Source: Bradyrhizobium sp. in8p8 (GTDB lineage: Bacteria > Pseudomonadota > Alphaproteobacteria > Rhizobiales > Xanthobacteraceae). From it: 64,000 nt of DNA. This document shows, one piece after another, positions 35,647 through 44,013 of the stretch (the first letter of the stretch is position 1; every line of letters begins with the position of its first letter). A program made the position numbers and the translations under genes. The stretch covers positions 53,008 to 117,007 of the forward strand of contig NZ_KE384580.1 of assembly GCF_000426845.1 (NCBI RefSeq), in the 5' to 3' direction. The notes under the pieces were generated by a model. The model did not search any database. It worked only from the letters and a program-made list of their open reading frames with translations, and had not been told where the DNA came from.

Positions 35647-35847
35647 GTGGAAGAATTTTACAGGGGCTTCGCGCAGCGGGCGCGCGATCTGGCCGAGAAC
35701 GCGGACCCGTTCACCAAGCGGCGGCTGCTCGACCTGGCCCAACGATACGATCTCAAGAGCAGACCGGGAGCCCCGGGCGGTCGGACCCTCCCGCCGCCGC
35801 GCGCGACGCCACCGACGGCGCTGTTTTCCGGCTCCGGCGAAGCTTAA
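35647..35847 (+). CDS. Small conserved plasmid protein
   Basis: This 66-residue frame begins MEEFYRGFAQRARDLAENAD and continues with a helix (TKRRLLDLAQRYDLKSR). A proline-rich tail ends LFSGSGEA. Such helical small proteins occur widely in Bradyrhizobiaceae genomes, but no function is known. The gene stands alone, and a short in-frame GTG start is also possible. Confidence 0.6.
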   Translation: MEEFYRGFAQRARDLAENADPFTKRRLLDLAQRYDLKSRPGAPGGRTLPPPRATPPTALFSGSGEA

Positions 35848-35988
35848 GACTAGTCGGAGCGCGGCCCGGTCGTCGGTTTTCTATGTGTTCATCGACCGGT
35901 CCGGGTGTCGGCCACCCGCGGTCGCGGTGCTCGCGTTATCACAAGCTCACCCGTGCAGCATGAAACCGCGCACGCGCGCCGCGAAGGA

Positions 35989-36408
35989 TCATCGCCTGCG
36001 CCGCGCGATCTCGTCAGCGACCATGCCCTCCGCCCGCACCAGCCGCTCATGCAGGGTCTCGAACATATCGAGGATGTCATCATTGGGTTCATTCTTGCCC
36101 TGCTCGATGGCTTCGGCGACGAGCTCATCGAGGGGCGTCTCCTTCAATTGGCCTTTCTCCAGAAGCTCTTCAAACAGACTATCGCCGCTCGGCTGCGGTT
36201 GCATGTGACCGTCGGAGTTGCACCAGACGGTGAATGTCTGTTGTCCCAGAACGGCGTGCTCGACCATCTCCGCATCCAAAGGAATCAGCGTCCCCCAGGC
36301 CTCGCCCGCCTCGTCCGCGAACCCCGCCACGTACATCCGTTGCTCCGCAGCCCCTTCATCACGAGGCTGGAGGAACGGCGTGAGGACGATTGGAGGGTGT
36401 TTTCCCAT
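35989..36408 (-). CDS. Hypothetical protein downstream of repC
   Basis: This 139-residue acidic protein is not recognised. It has a beta-rich first half (MYVAGFADEAGEAWGTLIPLDAEMVEH is a longer stretch at residues 25-51) and a helical second half ending in four arginines (ADEIARRRR). It lies 110 bases after repC in the same direction and may share its transcript. The start has GAGAGATCG ten bases upstream. Confidence 0.55.
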   Translation of the reverse strand: MGKHPPIVLTPFLQPRDEGAAEQRMYVAGFADEAGEAWGTLIPLDAEMVEHAVLGQQTFTVWCNSDGHMQPQPSGDSLFEELLEKGQLKETPLDELVAEAIEQGKNEPNDDILDMFETLHERLVRAEGMVADEIARRRR

Positions 36409-36516
36409 GACGATCTCTCCGAACGACTTTGCATCGACACAGCGCAGCAGCTGGGTCAGTGCGGGTATTTTCGATCACACGAAAAAGGCAAGGTCTGGGA
36501 ACGGCGCCTCATCGTC

Positions 36517-37749
36517 TCACGCTCGCTGCTTGTCTCGCCGGCGAGAATTGATCTGCGCCATCAGTATCGGGCCAAGCGAAAATTCGCCGACCTCGGCTTT
36601 TCGCGTCAGACCGCGTAGATAACCGCCGGCGGAATTGATCGCCGTCCCGCGCTGCAGGATACACGCGACGACGATGGCTGCGGGCACCTCGCCCATAACC
36701 TTTTGCGCCTCCTCCCAAGCGCTCGGGCTGATGCCCAGCATCGATCGCACAACGGCCGCGGTAGCGAGGAAATCGCGCCAGTTCGAAACCCCGCCCTTCG
36801 CATAATCGACGATGTCCGGACACGCACTCAGGACCATTCCTAACGGATACGATCCCTCCCCGACTCGCGATGGTTGAGGTTTGGGCTCAGCTCTCGCCGC
36901 CCTGCCTTCTCGAAGGACAGGTTCAAGTTCAATAGGGGCGTCTGGATTTGAATTCTGTATGTGGCGCTCAGAATGGGACTCATTGGCGCTCGGATTCTTG
37001 GATTTGATGTGTGCTTCCAGAAGATTGAGCACGTCGTCGGCGAGCTGAGACAACTCGTCGGCGATCGGCTCAAGCTCCTGGCGCGTAGCCGTGCGCGGAA
37101 TCTGGTCGACGATCGCGCGGAAGGCGGCGTGCACGACCTGCCAATCGGCAGGCCCCTGCCCTCCTCTTCGCGTCGGGACGGCTTCCTCGATGCCAGTTGC
37201 AATCATCTTCGCGATGTCGCGCCGGCACAGCGTAATGCGCTCTCGTACGAGCTTGAGTGCGCGGGCCTCGGCTTCGATATCGGCCGCCAGGCTCTCGAAC
37301 TCCTCTGACCGCACGACCAGCGGCGACAGATCGAAGCCGAAGGCGAGCTCGATTTCGCCGGCGTCGTCCTTCCGCGCATACCGCTTGCCATTGGGACTGT
37401 CGCGCCGAACGATCAGCCCGGCGTCGACCAGCACAGCGAGATGACGCCGCAGCGTCGATGCCGGCATGCCGTGCGCTCGCCGAGTGAGTTGATGGTTCGA
37501 GGGGAAGACGATCAGATCGTCCTCCCCTGTCAGGGCGGTTTCGGGATGGAAGGTCAGCAGCGCATTCAGTACCGAGAGGGAGCGCTCCGACACGCCTAGG
37601 CGCGGCCGTGCCGTGCAGATGGCGTGGAAGATCTTCCACTTGTGCACGATCTTTTCGGGAGGACGTTCGGTTGTGACCATCTGGCTTGCCACATGGGCAA
37701 GCGTCAGCGATCGCCGCCCAAAGGGCGTCGTTGGAGAGTGTGACTGCAT
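36517..37749 (-). CDS. repC: RepC replication initiator
   Basis: This 410-residue protein is the repABC-family initiator that binds the plasmid origin, which normally lies inside repC itself. Typical features are FGRRSLTLAHVASQM near the N-terminus, KWKIFHAICTARPRLGVSERSLSVLNALL, the winged-helix region LTRRAHGMPASTLRRHLAVLVDAGLIVRRDSPNG and the C-terminal GGYLRGLTRKAEVGEFSLGPIL. Several of these stretches run past 20 residues in the family alignment and are only sampled here. The gene follows repB after a 197-base spacer carrying an antisense RNA, the standard arrangement. RepC is rate-limiting and normally acts in cis. Confidence 0.92.
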   Translation of the reverse strand: MQSHSPTTPFGRRSLTLAHVASQMVTTERPPEKIVHKWKIFHAICTARPRLGVSERSLSVLNALLTFHPETALTGEDDLIVFPSNHQLTRRAHGMPASTLRRHLAVLVDAGLIVRRDSPNGKRYARKDDAGEIELAFGFDLSPLVVRSEEFESLAADIEAEARALKLVRERITLCRRDIAKMIATGIEEAVPTRRGGQGPADWQVVHAAFRAIVDQIPRTATRQELEPIADELSQLADDVLNLLEAHIKSKNPSANESHSERHIQNSNPDAPIELEPVLREGRAARAEPKPQPSRVGEGSYPLGMVLSACPDIVDYAKGGVSNWRDFLATAAVVRSMLGISPSAWEEAQKVMGEVPAAIVVACILQRGTAINSAGGYLRGLTRKAEVGEFSLGPILMAQINSRRRDKQRA

Positions 37750-37844
37750 GTCTTTGCCTCAGCTGGGCAAAGAAAACCTGCTCGCCGAAACGGCGATAAA
37801 ATCGCGTGGAAACTCTTGACTGCGATTCGCGAAAGTGATTCTCT

Positions 37845-37906
37845 GTCAGTCGCCAAACTTGAAGAGAAGGCTTCCGGAACTCCGTTTCGGGGGCCTTTTT
37901 TCTTTT
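37845..37906 (+). ncRNA. Antisense counter-transcribed RNA (incA type) of repABC
   Basis: In the repB-repC spacer, on the strand opposite the operon, a TTGACT box (37816-37821) is followed by a weak -10-like GATTCT region. An intrinsic terminator lies about 50 bases downstream: stem GGCTTCCGGAA (37869-37879) with TTTCGGGGGCC (37885-37895), loop CTCCG, then TTTTTTCTTTT. The size (~60 nt), position and terminator match the small antisense RNAs that control RepC translation in repABC plasmids and act as incompatibility determinants. The exact 5' end is inferred. Confidence 0.7.
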
Positions 37907-37946
37907 CCCTTGTCTGCTCCTGGTTCGTGTTTACGGGACGAGGCCG

Positions 37947-38966
37947 TCAGGCCTCGGTAGTTTCCTGGCCGCCACTCGTCTTGGAAAAGGCGTCGAAGAT
38001 GGCCGGGAGTTGGTCCACAAGAAATGCCGCGAATGTCGCCGAGACATTCTTGTCGATGGTAAGCTTCAATTCGCGCTCGACCTGACGCACGTGCGCAATC
38101 TTGTCCCCGGATGCGGAAAAGACTGGCTTCTCTTCCGATGGCTTCGATGTCCCCGCGGGAGATGGACGGCTTGCTGCTGAGAATGCTGCGAGAAATCGCG
38201 CGTCGGTTTCCCGCTCTGCAAATTTCGGGTCAGCGATCACCGCTCTGACACGTTTGAGCGACGCGGCATCCTTGAGTAATTCAGCGAAGGACTGCCAGCG
38301 GCCGCGGCCAACTTTCGGAGCCTTCCCGATTGCTCGAACGACTTCGGGTGGAACCGACCGAGCGACGGCAAGGAGTTTCGAAGCCTCAGCCCGATCGATC
38401 GACAACGCATCCTGCACGATTGACCGGCTATGCCCGGCATCTTCGATATGCATCGCGAAGCTGGCGCGCTCAATGAAACTCAAATCCTCGCGCGGTGCGT
38501 TCTCGAGTCCTTGCGCCACGACAAGGGCTTCATCTGACAGCGATCGCAGGATCGCTTTGACGGAAATACCCAATTCGCGCGTGGCGCGGACGCGGCGATG
38601 ACCATACGCGCTTTGATAGCGCCCTTTTGCTTCAGGATGCTCCCGAACGAGAATGGGCACCTCTTGGCCACGCTGTGCTATCGACTGTTTGAGTGCTTCG
38701 AACGAGCTATCATCATTGTCGCGAAACCGGTCGGACAGGGGTGATGGATCAATAAGCGAAGGGTCGATTTCAAGGATCACAGCCCCAGACGCGATTCTTT
38801 CGCGAAGCTCCTCGTTCTCCTTCTCGACTTCGGAAAAAGAATCCTTCAACGAGCGGACCGAGCCCGACGAGACCCGCGGCAAGGCAGCGGGCACGTTGTC
38901 AGCTGACAACGTGCTTGATTGCGGGGCCGTGAAAAGGCTCTTGATAGTGTCAGTACGTTTGCTCAT
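37947..38966 (-). CDS. repB: RepB centromere-binding partition protein
   Basis: This 339-residue ParB-type protein of the repABC family starts at 38966 within the repA stop codon (ATGA). It contains VILEIDPSLIDPSPLSDRF, the ParB box GHRRVRATRELG, and a helix-turn-helix around HSRSIVQDALSIDRAEASKLLAVAR (residues about 178-202, sampled). The C-terminus is a dimerisation region. Its own coding sequence contains one perfect parS palindrome (38895-38910) in the codons for SADN. It should bind the four parS sites and segregate the plasmid together with RepA. Confidence 0.92.
   Translation of the reverse strand: MSKRTDTIKSLFTAPQSSTLSADNVPAALPRVSSGSVRSLKDSFSEVEKENEELRERIASGAVILEIDPSLIDPSPLSDRFRDNDDSSFEALKQSIAQRGQEVPILVREHPEAKGRYQSAYGHRRVRATRELGISVKAILRSLSDEALVVAQGLENAPREDLSFIERASFAMHIEDAGHSRSIVQDALSIDRAEASKLLAVARSVPPEVVRAIGKAPKVGRGRWQSFAELLKDAASLKRVRAVIADPKFAERETDARFLAAFSAASRPSPAGTSKPSEEKPVFSASGDKIAHVRQVERELKLTIDKNVSATFAAFLVDQLPAIFDAFSKTSGGQETTEA
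38895..38910. promoter_or_regulatory. parS: repABC parS site 1 (inside repB)
   Basis: GTTGTCAGCTGACAAC is a perfect 16-bp palindrome that fits the published repABC parS pattern GTTNNNNGCNNNNAAC. It lies in the 5' coding region of repB. Confidence 0.9.
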
Positions 38967-40147
38967 CGACCCCACACCTTCTTAAGAAGTTGCGCGATTT
39001 CGGCATTGACCGCGTCGACTGATTCCAACGCGCGGTCGTAGGCGCCCCGCCCTACCGCGCCGCGCTCCAGCTCATAAAGTGATTGCTTGGTGAGGCCAGC
39101 ATTGGCGATTGCAGTCGATTTCCAAACAGTGGCCTGGAGCACATCCGATCCAAAGAGATTACGAAGGAGGGCCACGATTTGAGCTTCGGGCACGTCGTTG
39201 GGATCATGACGCGTGATGACGTACCGGATGAAGTCGTGGTCGAGTCGCCCGCCGGCTTCCTCGATGACGGACATGAGATCCGACGTCATGAGGAGAAATT
39301 GGCTCATGGATGCGACATCGACCATCTGCGGATGGATGGTCACGAGCATCGCGGTGGCCGCGTTTAGCGCGCCCATGGTCAGGTAACCAAGTTGGGGTGG
39401 GCAGTCGATAACGACGACATCGTAGTCGTCGGCAACCTGGTCGATGGCGCTGGCGACTCGGCGAAAGAACAGGTCGTGTCCGCGTTCACGCCGCTCGATC
39501 ATTGCGCGAGGCGTGTGGTGCTCGAACTCCATCAGCTCAAGATTGCCCGGAACAAGACCTATCCCGTCAAAGTAGGTCGGCCGGACGATGTCGCGCATCG
39601 GCCGGCGGTGCTCGTCATACCGGATGGCACCGTAGAGAGTTTCATTCGCCCCAATATCAAACTCGGGCTGGTACCCGAACATCGCGGAGAGCGACGCTTG
39701 CGGATCGAGGTCAATGGCAAGGACCCGAAAGCCGGCAAGGGCGAGGTATTGGGAAAGATACAATGCCGTCGTCGTCTTGGCGGACCCGCCCTTGAAGTTG
39801 GCGACGGTGATAATTTGGAGCTTGTCGCCCGGCTGGCGGCGCGGGAGAAATTCCGACGCTTCTCGGGGCCGCGCCGTCGCTAGATACGCGCGCAGCTCAT
39901 GAATCTGAGCCAGGGTATAGGATCGGCGGCCCCCAAGTCCGGTCGCTGGGGTCGGTCCAAGTCCGTCGAGGGAGAGCTGTCGGAGATAACCATCGGAGAC
40001 GCGGACAATTCGCGCAACCTCCCCTGAGGAGAACGAGCGGAGAGACTTACTGGCTGAAGGCGGGAAAAGCGTTGTCGCCAGCGAGCGAAGCTGGCCGGAA
40101 AGAATGCCGGCGTGCCGGGTGATCCGGGCAGACGCAGTCTCGCTCAT
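38963..40147 (-). CDS. repA: RepA partition ATPase of repABC
   Basis: This 394-residue ParA-family ATPase has an N-terminal HTH extension (SSGEVARIVRVSDGYLRQLS) used for autoregulation. The ATPase domain has ANFKGGSAKTTTA, VLAIDLDPQASLS and VVVIDCPPQLG. The ATG at 40147 (MSETASARITRH) is chosen because RepA proteins usually start close to this helix; an ATG at 40177 is possible. The stop overlaps repB. The parS copy at 40340-40355 lies about 190 bases upstream and may take part in operon repression by RepA and RepB. Confidence 0.92.
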   Translation of the reverse strand: MSETASARITRHAGILSGQLRSLATTLFPPSASKSLRSFSSGEVARIVRVSDGYLRQLSLDGLGPTPATGLGGRRSYTLAQIHELRAYLATARPREASEFLPRRQPGDKLQIITVANFKGGSAKTTTALYLSQYLALAGFRVLAIDLDPQASLSAMFGYQPEFDIGANETLYGAIRYDEHRRPMRDIVRPTYFDGIGLVPGNLELMEFEHHTPRAMIERRERGHDLFFRRVASAIDQVADDYDVVVIDCPPQLGYLTMGALNAATAMLVTIHPQMVDVASMSQFLLMTSDLMSVIEEAGGRLDHDFIRYVITRHDPNDVPEAQIVALLRNLFGSDVLQATVWKSTAIANAGLTKQSLYELERGAVGRGAYDRALESVDAVNAEIAQLLKKVWGR

Positions 40148-40339
40148 GGTAAGTGAATCTTCCGCTAAGCTCGGCATTTGCTTTCTCAAGACGGTTTCTG
40201 CGCGTCAGACGCCTGATCTCCGTCTTGAGAGATGGCCACGATTCTATGATTTGAGCAAGAATTAAAGGGTTAACGAGTTGTTAACGCCCAATGGCGCGCT
40301 GCCCACAAGCAATGGCGCTTTTCGGTGCATCGTGCGGCT

Positions 40340-40355
40340 GTTGTCAGCTGACAAC
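40340..40355. promoter_or_regulatory. parS: repABC parS site 2
   Basis: A perfect copy of GTTGTCAGCTGACAAC lies 193 bases upstream of the repA start codon, preceded by CT and followed by AAAG. Confidence 0.9.
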
Positions 40356-41421
40356 AAAGCCTCCAGCGACCGGGCGGAACTCTACTTTAGCATGAGTCGG
40401 CGCCCCCCCGCTCCCTCCGCTGCATCGAAAGGTGCAACCATGGTGCGTCTTCTCGATCAAAGAGACCCTGCCGCGCAGCTCCGCAAAGTGCTCCGAACCG
40501 TCCCCCTCCCCCACTCTTGCCAGCGCGGGCCGCCGCGACATTATTCACCGCAGATGATGTGATGGCACGCTGCATCCAGCCCCCTTCAACCCGCTTCAGC
40601 CGCCCTCGTCAGCGACACGGGCCTTTCAGCGCCCACGTTGGACGGGCGAAGAGTCGGCAAAGTCGGCTCACTATTCCCGAGCCGTCGCAGATGAATCGAG
40701 GGCTTCCCCGCCAACGCTGTACCGCCGCCGGGCAAACACGCTGTCGACGCTTCGGTCCGGATCTGCTGGACATGCCCCGCCCGGCGCGCGGCGAGCGGAT
40801 ATTCGAGGCAGTCTTCCAAAATACCATCGTCGCCGAAGTCTCACAAATTCACGACGCTGGATAAACGCCTCTTGCAACGGGGACTTTCTGCGGCGGCGCC
40901 ACGTTCCCGTACGCCGCCACCGGCGGGTCCTGGATGCCATCCCGTTCGCGACCGCGACCGGATAGGCGACCTGGACTCGGTTCGCCACCTCGGCCGGGCA
41001 CGACCAAGCAGCAGAGAACTGGCCTCGCCCGGCTCAATTGTAATGGCAGTGACTTGACCCGGCTTCGGACAGTCGGCCGAGGCGACGTCCATCGCCAAGC
41101 TTGAGATGCGCTTGGTTCGGCGCATTCGCACGCAGGGGCGCGGCATCGCTGGAGTTAGGGATGGGGCCATCACATGCGACATTGGGATGACCCGGTCGAG
41201 GGGTGAATCGACCTCGCGGCGGACTGTCCTAATCGAGTTCAACAAGACGAGGCGCCCAGTGCCGAAGGCCAGCCGCTCCTTTGGATAGCAAGCAGCAAAG
41301 CAGCCGCACCGAGCCTCGGCCCGATGGGAGATCCGCCGAGATCCGAGCTGCGAGCCACTCCAACATAGCGACATCGGACGGGCGGAACTCTTGCCAGATA
41401 ACAGCGCCCCGGGAAGAGGTT

Positions 41422-41437
41422 GTTGTCAGCTGACAAC
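41422..41437. promoter_or_regulatory. parS: repABC parS site 3
   Basis: This perfect copy of the parS palindrome forms a close pair with site 4, with 22 bases between them. Clustered sites favour cooperative RepB loading. Confidence 0.9.
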
Positions 41438-41459
41438 AGGGGGCTTGCCTGGGATGGAT

Positions 41460-41475
41460 GTTGTCAGCTGACAAC
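41460..41475. promoter_or_regulatory. parS: repABC parS site 4
   Basis: This perfect palindrome has an extended dyad (GATGTTGTC...GACAACATC), making it the longest of the four sites. Confidence 0.9.
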
Positions 41476-41565
41476 ATCTCCCTGTTGCGCTGGCTCCCAA
41501 TGCCATTCAGCACAGGCTCGCGGGAAGCACCAAAGAGGAGGGGTGGCATTCATAGAATGCTAACC

Positions 41566-41816
41566 TTAAAAATTCGGCCTCGGACGAGTTTCGCGCCAAG
41601 CTTCGAGATAGGCGAGGTCCGAGGCCAGCGCCCGCAGACTATTCTCGCCATGCCCTCGCGCGCGAGGTGCTTCAGCGTTTCGACGTCGTCGTCGGTCAGG
41701 AGCGCGGCTAGCCGGTCGCGCCGTTCCATCGGCAGGATCGAGGCCAGCGCGTCGAGCTGTAGGGCCCGCCGGGTTTCGGGGTCGGAGACCAGTGCGCGGG
41801 AGGTGATGCTGTCCAT
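41566..41816 (-). pseudogene. Tyrosine recombinase N-terminal remnant with frameshift
   Basis: From 41816 the frame gives LALLTDDDVETLKHLAREGM-like sequence (RLAALLTDDDVETLKHLARE), the start of the core-binding domain of phage-type integrases. After EGM the family sequence continues only in another frame as GENSLRALASDLAYLEAW, which requires one extra G near 41647-41649 (ATGGGCGAG). That frame stops at 41566-41568 (TAA) after RETRPRPNF, so the catalytic domain is gone in either case. It is a relic of an integrase gene next to the parS cluster. Confidence 0.75.
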
Positions 41817-41826
41817 CGCCCCGTCC

Positions 41827-42945
41827 TCAAAACCCATAGGTCCGGTCGGCCCATCGGAGCAGCACGCGCGCGTCGCGATCGGGCAGACGCACACGTTGCT
41901 CCTTCAGGCCTTGCGCGATCGCCTGACCTACGTCGGGGTCGACCCAATGGCCGTGGGTCATCAGGAAAAACCAGCCGAACGGGAGCCCGAGCTCACGGTC
42001 GACCGCCTCGATCCGGTCCATCAGGAGATGCACCGACGCGTCTGGCGTCGGCAGCAGCCGCTCTTGGGGCGGCTGCAAGGGCCGCGGGATGAACCCGATC
42101 TCACGCTCGCCCTTGTAGGTGTAGTCGCGAACATCTAGCGCCCAATGCGCAAAGACACGCTGCCTACCCGCGCTCGAGTCCTCCCAGTCGCGAAAGAAGC
42201 GAATCTCCCGCGGCACGTAGTCGAACCAGTCGGGGACCGCCTCCAGGAAAGGCGTCTCGCGCGTACCGTCGGGACCGACCTCGCGGATAACCCGCCGCTC
42301 CATCTCGGGCCGCTTGGCCTCTCGCTTCTCGCGCTCGATGCGGCCGCAGCGCTCCAGAAAACTACGGATATGGACGAAAGCGCCGCCGGCGCGGTCAAGC
42401 AAGCGGTAAAGGGGGCCGGCGAGGCGGTCCCTCTCTGGCGGCTGATCCCGGCGGGGCCAGCTTGGATCGAGCAGTTCCTCTTCGCCCCGGGGTCGATAGT
42501 CGGGATTGACGATCGGGGCGGCCTGCCACTCGCTTTCACGGCCGAGCGCGATCTGGATGTAATCGGCTGCGCCGGGTCCGGTCGGCGCGAAGACGAACGC
42601 GCTGGTACCGCGCCATTCGGTGATCAGGAGATCCGTCTCCTTGAGGCGCCGCCACAGCGCGTCAATGTCGCCGTCATCCTTGGCAAGCTCGCCTGTCATC
42701 CATGGCCGCAGTTCGCCGATCCGCGTGCCATCCGGTCGAATGACCGAACGGGTGTCGCGCCAGTAGTCATCGTCGATCCGCGCGGCGCTGAACTGAAAGC
42801 CTGGGAAGGCGTGGGCGAGGGCTGGGACGAGGTCGTCGTCAGCGGAGGCCGGGTCGAGGTTTGCTAGGACGGCCTCGATGGAACCAGCGTCGGGAGACGG
42901 AGAGGGGAGGCGTTCATTGAAAATTAACCATAAAAGCCACCTCAT
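41827..42945 (-). CDS. Hypothetical plasmid protein
   Basis: This 372-residue protein is not recognised. It is tryptophan- and arginine-rich, with a middle region EMERRVIREVGPDGTRETPF and a C-terminal stretch FGWFFLMTHGHWVDPDVGQA. There is no signal peptide; the hydrophobic N-terminus MRWLLWLIF is short. An ATG codes for the first residue, but the ribosome binding site is poor, so a later start is possible. It ends 10 bases before the integrase remnant and may be part of a damaged element. Confidence 0.55.
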   Translation of the reverse strand: MRWLLWLIFNERLPSPSPDAGSIEAVLANLDPASADDDLVPALAHAFPGFQFSAARIDDDYWRDTRSVIRPDGTRIGELRPWMTGELAKDDGDIDALWRRLKETDLLITEWRGTSAFVFAPTGPGAADYIQIALGRESEWQAAPIVNPDYRPRGEEELLDPSWPRRDQPPERDRLAGPLYRLLDRAGGAFVHIRSFLERCGRIEREKREAKRPEMERRVIREVGPDGTRETPFLEAVPDWFDYVPREIRFFRDWEDSSAGRQRVFAHWALDVRDYTYKGEREIGFIPRPLQPPQERLLPTPDASVHLLMDRIEAVDRELGLPFGWFFLMTHGHWVDPDVGQAIAQGLKEQRVRLPDRDARVLLRWADRTYGF

Positions 42946-43096
42946 ATGCCGCGAAGGCCGCGCGTCTTAGCGGGATTGCCGCGATTTCCGTAGCGCGCGA
43001 TCGGCAGGCTGCGCCCCGTCGCCTTGAGCGGGGGCCGAATCGGCGGGGCCCAGGACCTTGGTGGCCCTGCCAACGGCGTAACCGGCTCTTCCTTCT

Positions 43097-43126
43097 GTGT
43101 ATCCGAGGTGATATATACGGATACAC
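43097..43126. promoter_or_regulatory. vapBC operator
   Basis: A perfect 9-bp inverted repeat, GTGTATCCG (43097-43105) and CGGATACAC (43118-43126), lies 24 bases upstream of the antitoxin start. The AT-rich spacer (GATATATA) is the probable -10 region. VapB-VapC complexes autoregulate through sites of this kind. Confidence 0.7.
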
Positions 43127-43149
43127 GATACGATCTAGAGGAACGCGTC

Positions 43150-43395
43150 ATGGCTTTCCACATCAAGAACCCGGAGACCGACGCGCTCGCCCGCAAGGTC
43201 GCGGCGCTGAAAAATATCGGCCTCACCGAAGCGGTGCACGCGGCACTCGCCCATGAGCTCGAGCGCGAGCAGGGCAAGCCGTCCTTGGTCGACCTCGGCA
43301 TCCAATTCTGCCGGGATCTCCGCGCCAGGGGCAACCCTGTCAAGGGACAGCCGGCCGACAAAGCGTTCCGCGACAGCCTGTACGAGGACGATTGA
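43150..43395 (+). CDS. vapB: VapB antitoxin
   Basis: This 81-residue protein is a PSK/VapB-type antitoxin. The N-terminus MAFHIKNPETDALARKVAAL forms the DNA-binding and dimerisation part. The C-terminus (FCRDLRARGNPVKG, then FRDSLYEDD) is the toxin-neutralising tail with the conserved SLY(E/D)D ending. The ATG at 43150 is chosen over the longer in-frame start at 43024, which would include the operator. Its stop shares a base with the toxin start. Confidence 0.9.
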   Translation: MAFHIKNPETDALARKVAALKNIGLTEAVHAALAHELEREQGKPSLVDLGIQFCRDLRARGNPVKGQPADKAFRDSLYEDD

Positions 43396-43790
43396 TGTTC
43401 ATCGACGCCTCGGCCTTGACCGCGCTGCTGACCGACGAGGACGAGGCGCGGGAGCTTTTGGCCCGCCTGCAGCGGACCGGGACGCGTCTGACGTCGCCGT
43501 TGGCGGTGTGGGAGGCGGGGGTCGCGGTGGCGCGGGTTCTTAATCTTTCGGTCAGCGCCGCCGCGGAAGCGGTCGACGGCTATCTGGCGCTGATGGAAAT
43601 CGCCGTGGTGGCGGTGCCGCCGGAGACGGCGCGGATCGCATTGGATGCCTTCGACCGGTTCGGCAAGGGCCGGCATCCGGCGAGCCTCAATTTTGGGGAC
43701 TGTTTTGCCTATGCCTGTGCCCGGCATCTGGGGCAGCCCTTGATGTTCAAGGGCGGCGATTTTCCGCAGACCGACATCGAGGCCGCCTGA
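43395..43790 (+). CDS. vapC: VapC toxin, PIN-domain ribonuclease
   Basis: This 131-residue PIN-domain protein has the four acidic residues of the active site: Asp4 (MFIDAS), Glu42 (VWEAGV), Asp98 (FGDCFAYACA) and Asp117 in the GGDF segment near the C-terminus (numbering approximate). VapC toxins cleave tRNA or rRNA and are held inactive by VapB. The overlapping arrangement with vapB (TGATG) and the operator complete a standard plasmid addiction module. Confidence 0.9.
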   Translation: MFIDASALTALLTDEDEARELLARLQRTGTRLTSPLAVWEAGVAVARVLNLSVSAAAEAVDGYLALMEIAVVAVPPETARIALDAFDRFGKGRHPASLNFGDCFAYACARHLGQPLMFKGGDFPQTDIEAA

Positions 43791-43958
43791 GGCGGCCGCC
43801 AGGCCGTCCCTGCAACCGGAAGGGCAGGGGACTTTGTCTTCCGGAACGGCAAAGCGCCTCAGCATGGCGGGCTCACGGGCCGATCGGGTGCCCAGACGAT
43901 GCGATGTCCGAGGCTCCCCAGAGCTCAGACTCGCTGATTTGCGCCGTGACGTCCAACC

Positions 43959-43985
43959 CTATCGATAAGGGGTGGTTATCGATAG
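43959..43985. promoter_or_regulatory. CTATCGATAA inverted repeat before the DUF1612 gene
   Basis: Two perfect 10-bp arms, CTATCGATAA (43959-43968) and TTATCGATAG (43976-43985), are separated by 7 bases and end 28 bases before the ATG at 44014. Each arm is itself almost palindromic (TATCGATA). It is likely an operator for the downstream HTH-containing DUF1612 protein. Confidence 0.6.
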
Positions 43986-44013
43986 TGAGAGGTGGCCGGG
44001 AACATGCCTCGCT

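Larger units (their letters stand above)
40148..41549. other. Non-coding region upstream of repABC with three parS sites
   Basis: No gene is supported in these 1.4 kb. It contains the repA promoter region, parS copies at 40340, 41422 and 41460, and otherwise featureless GC-rich sequence. The region probably works as the plasmid centromere. Confidence 0.6.
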
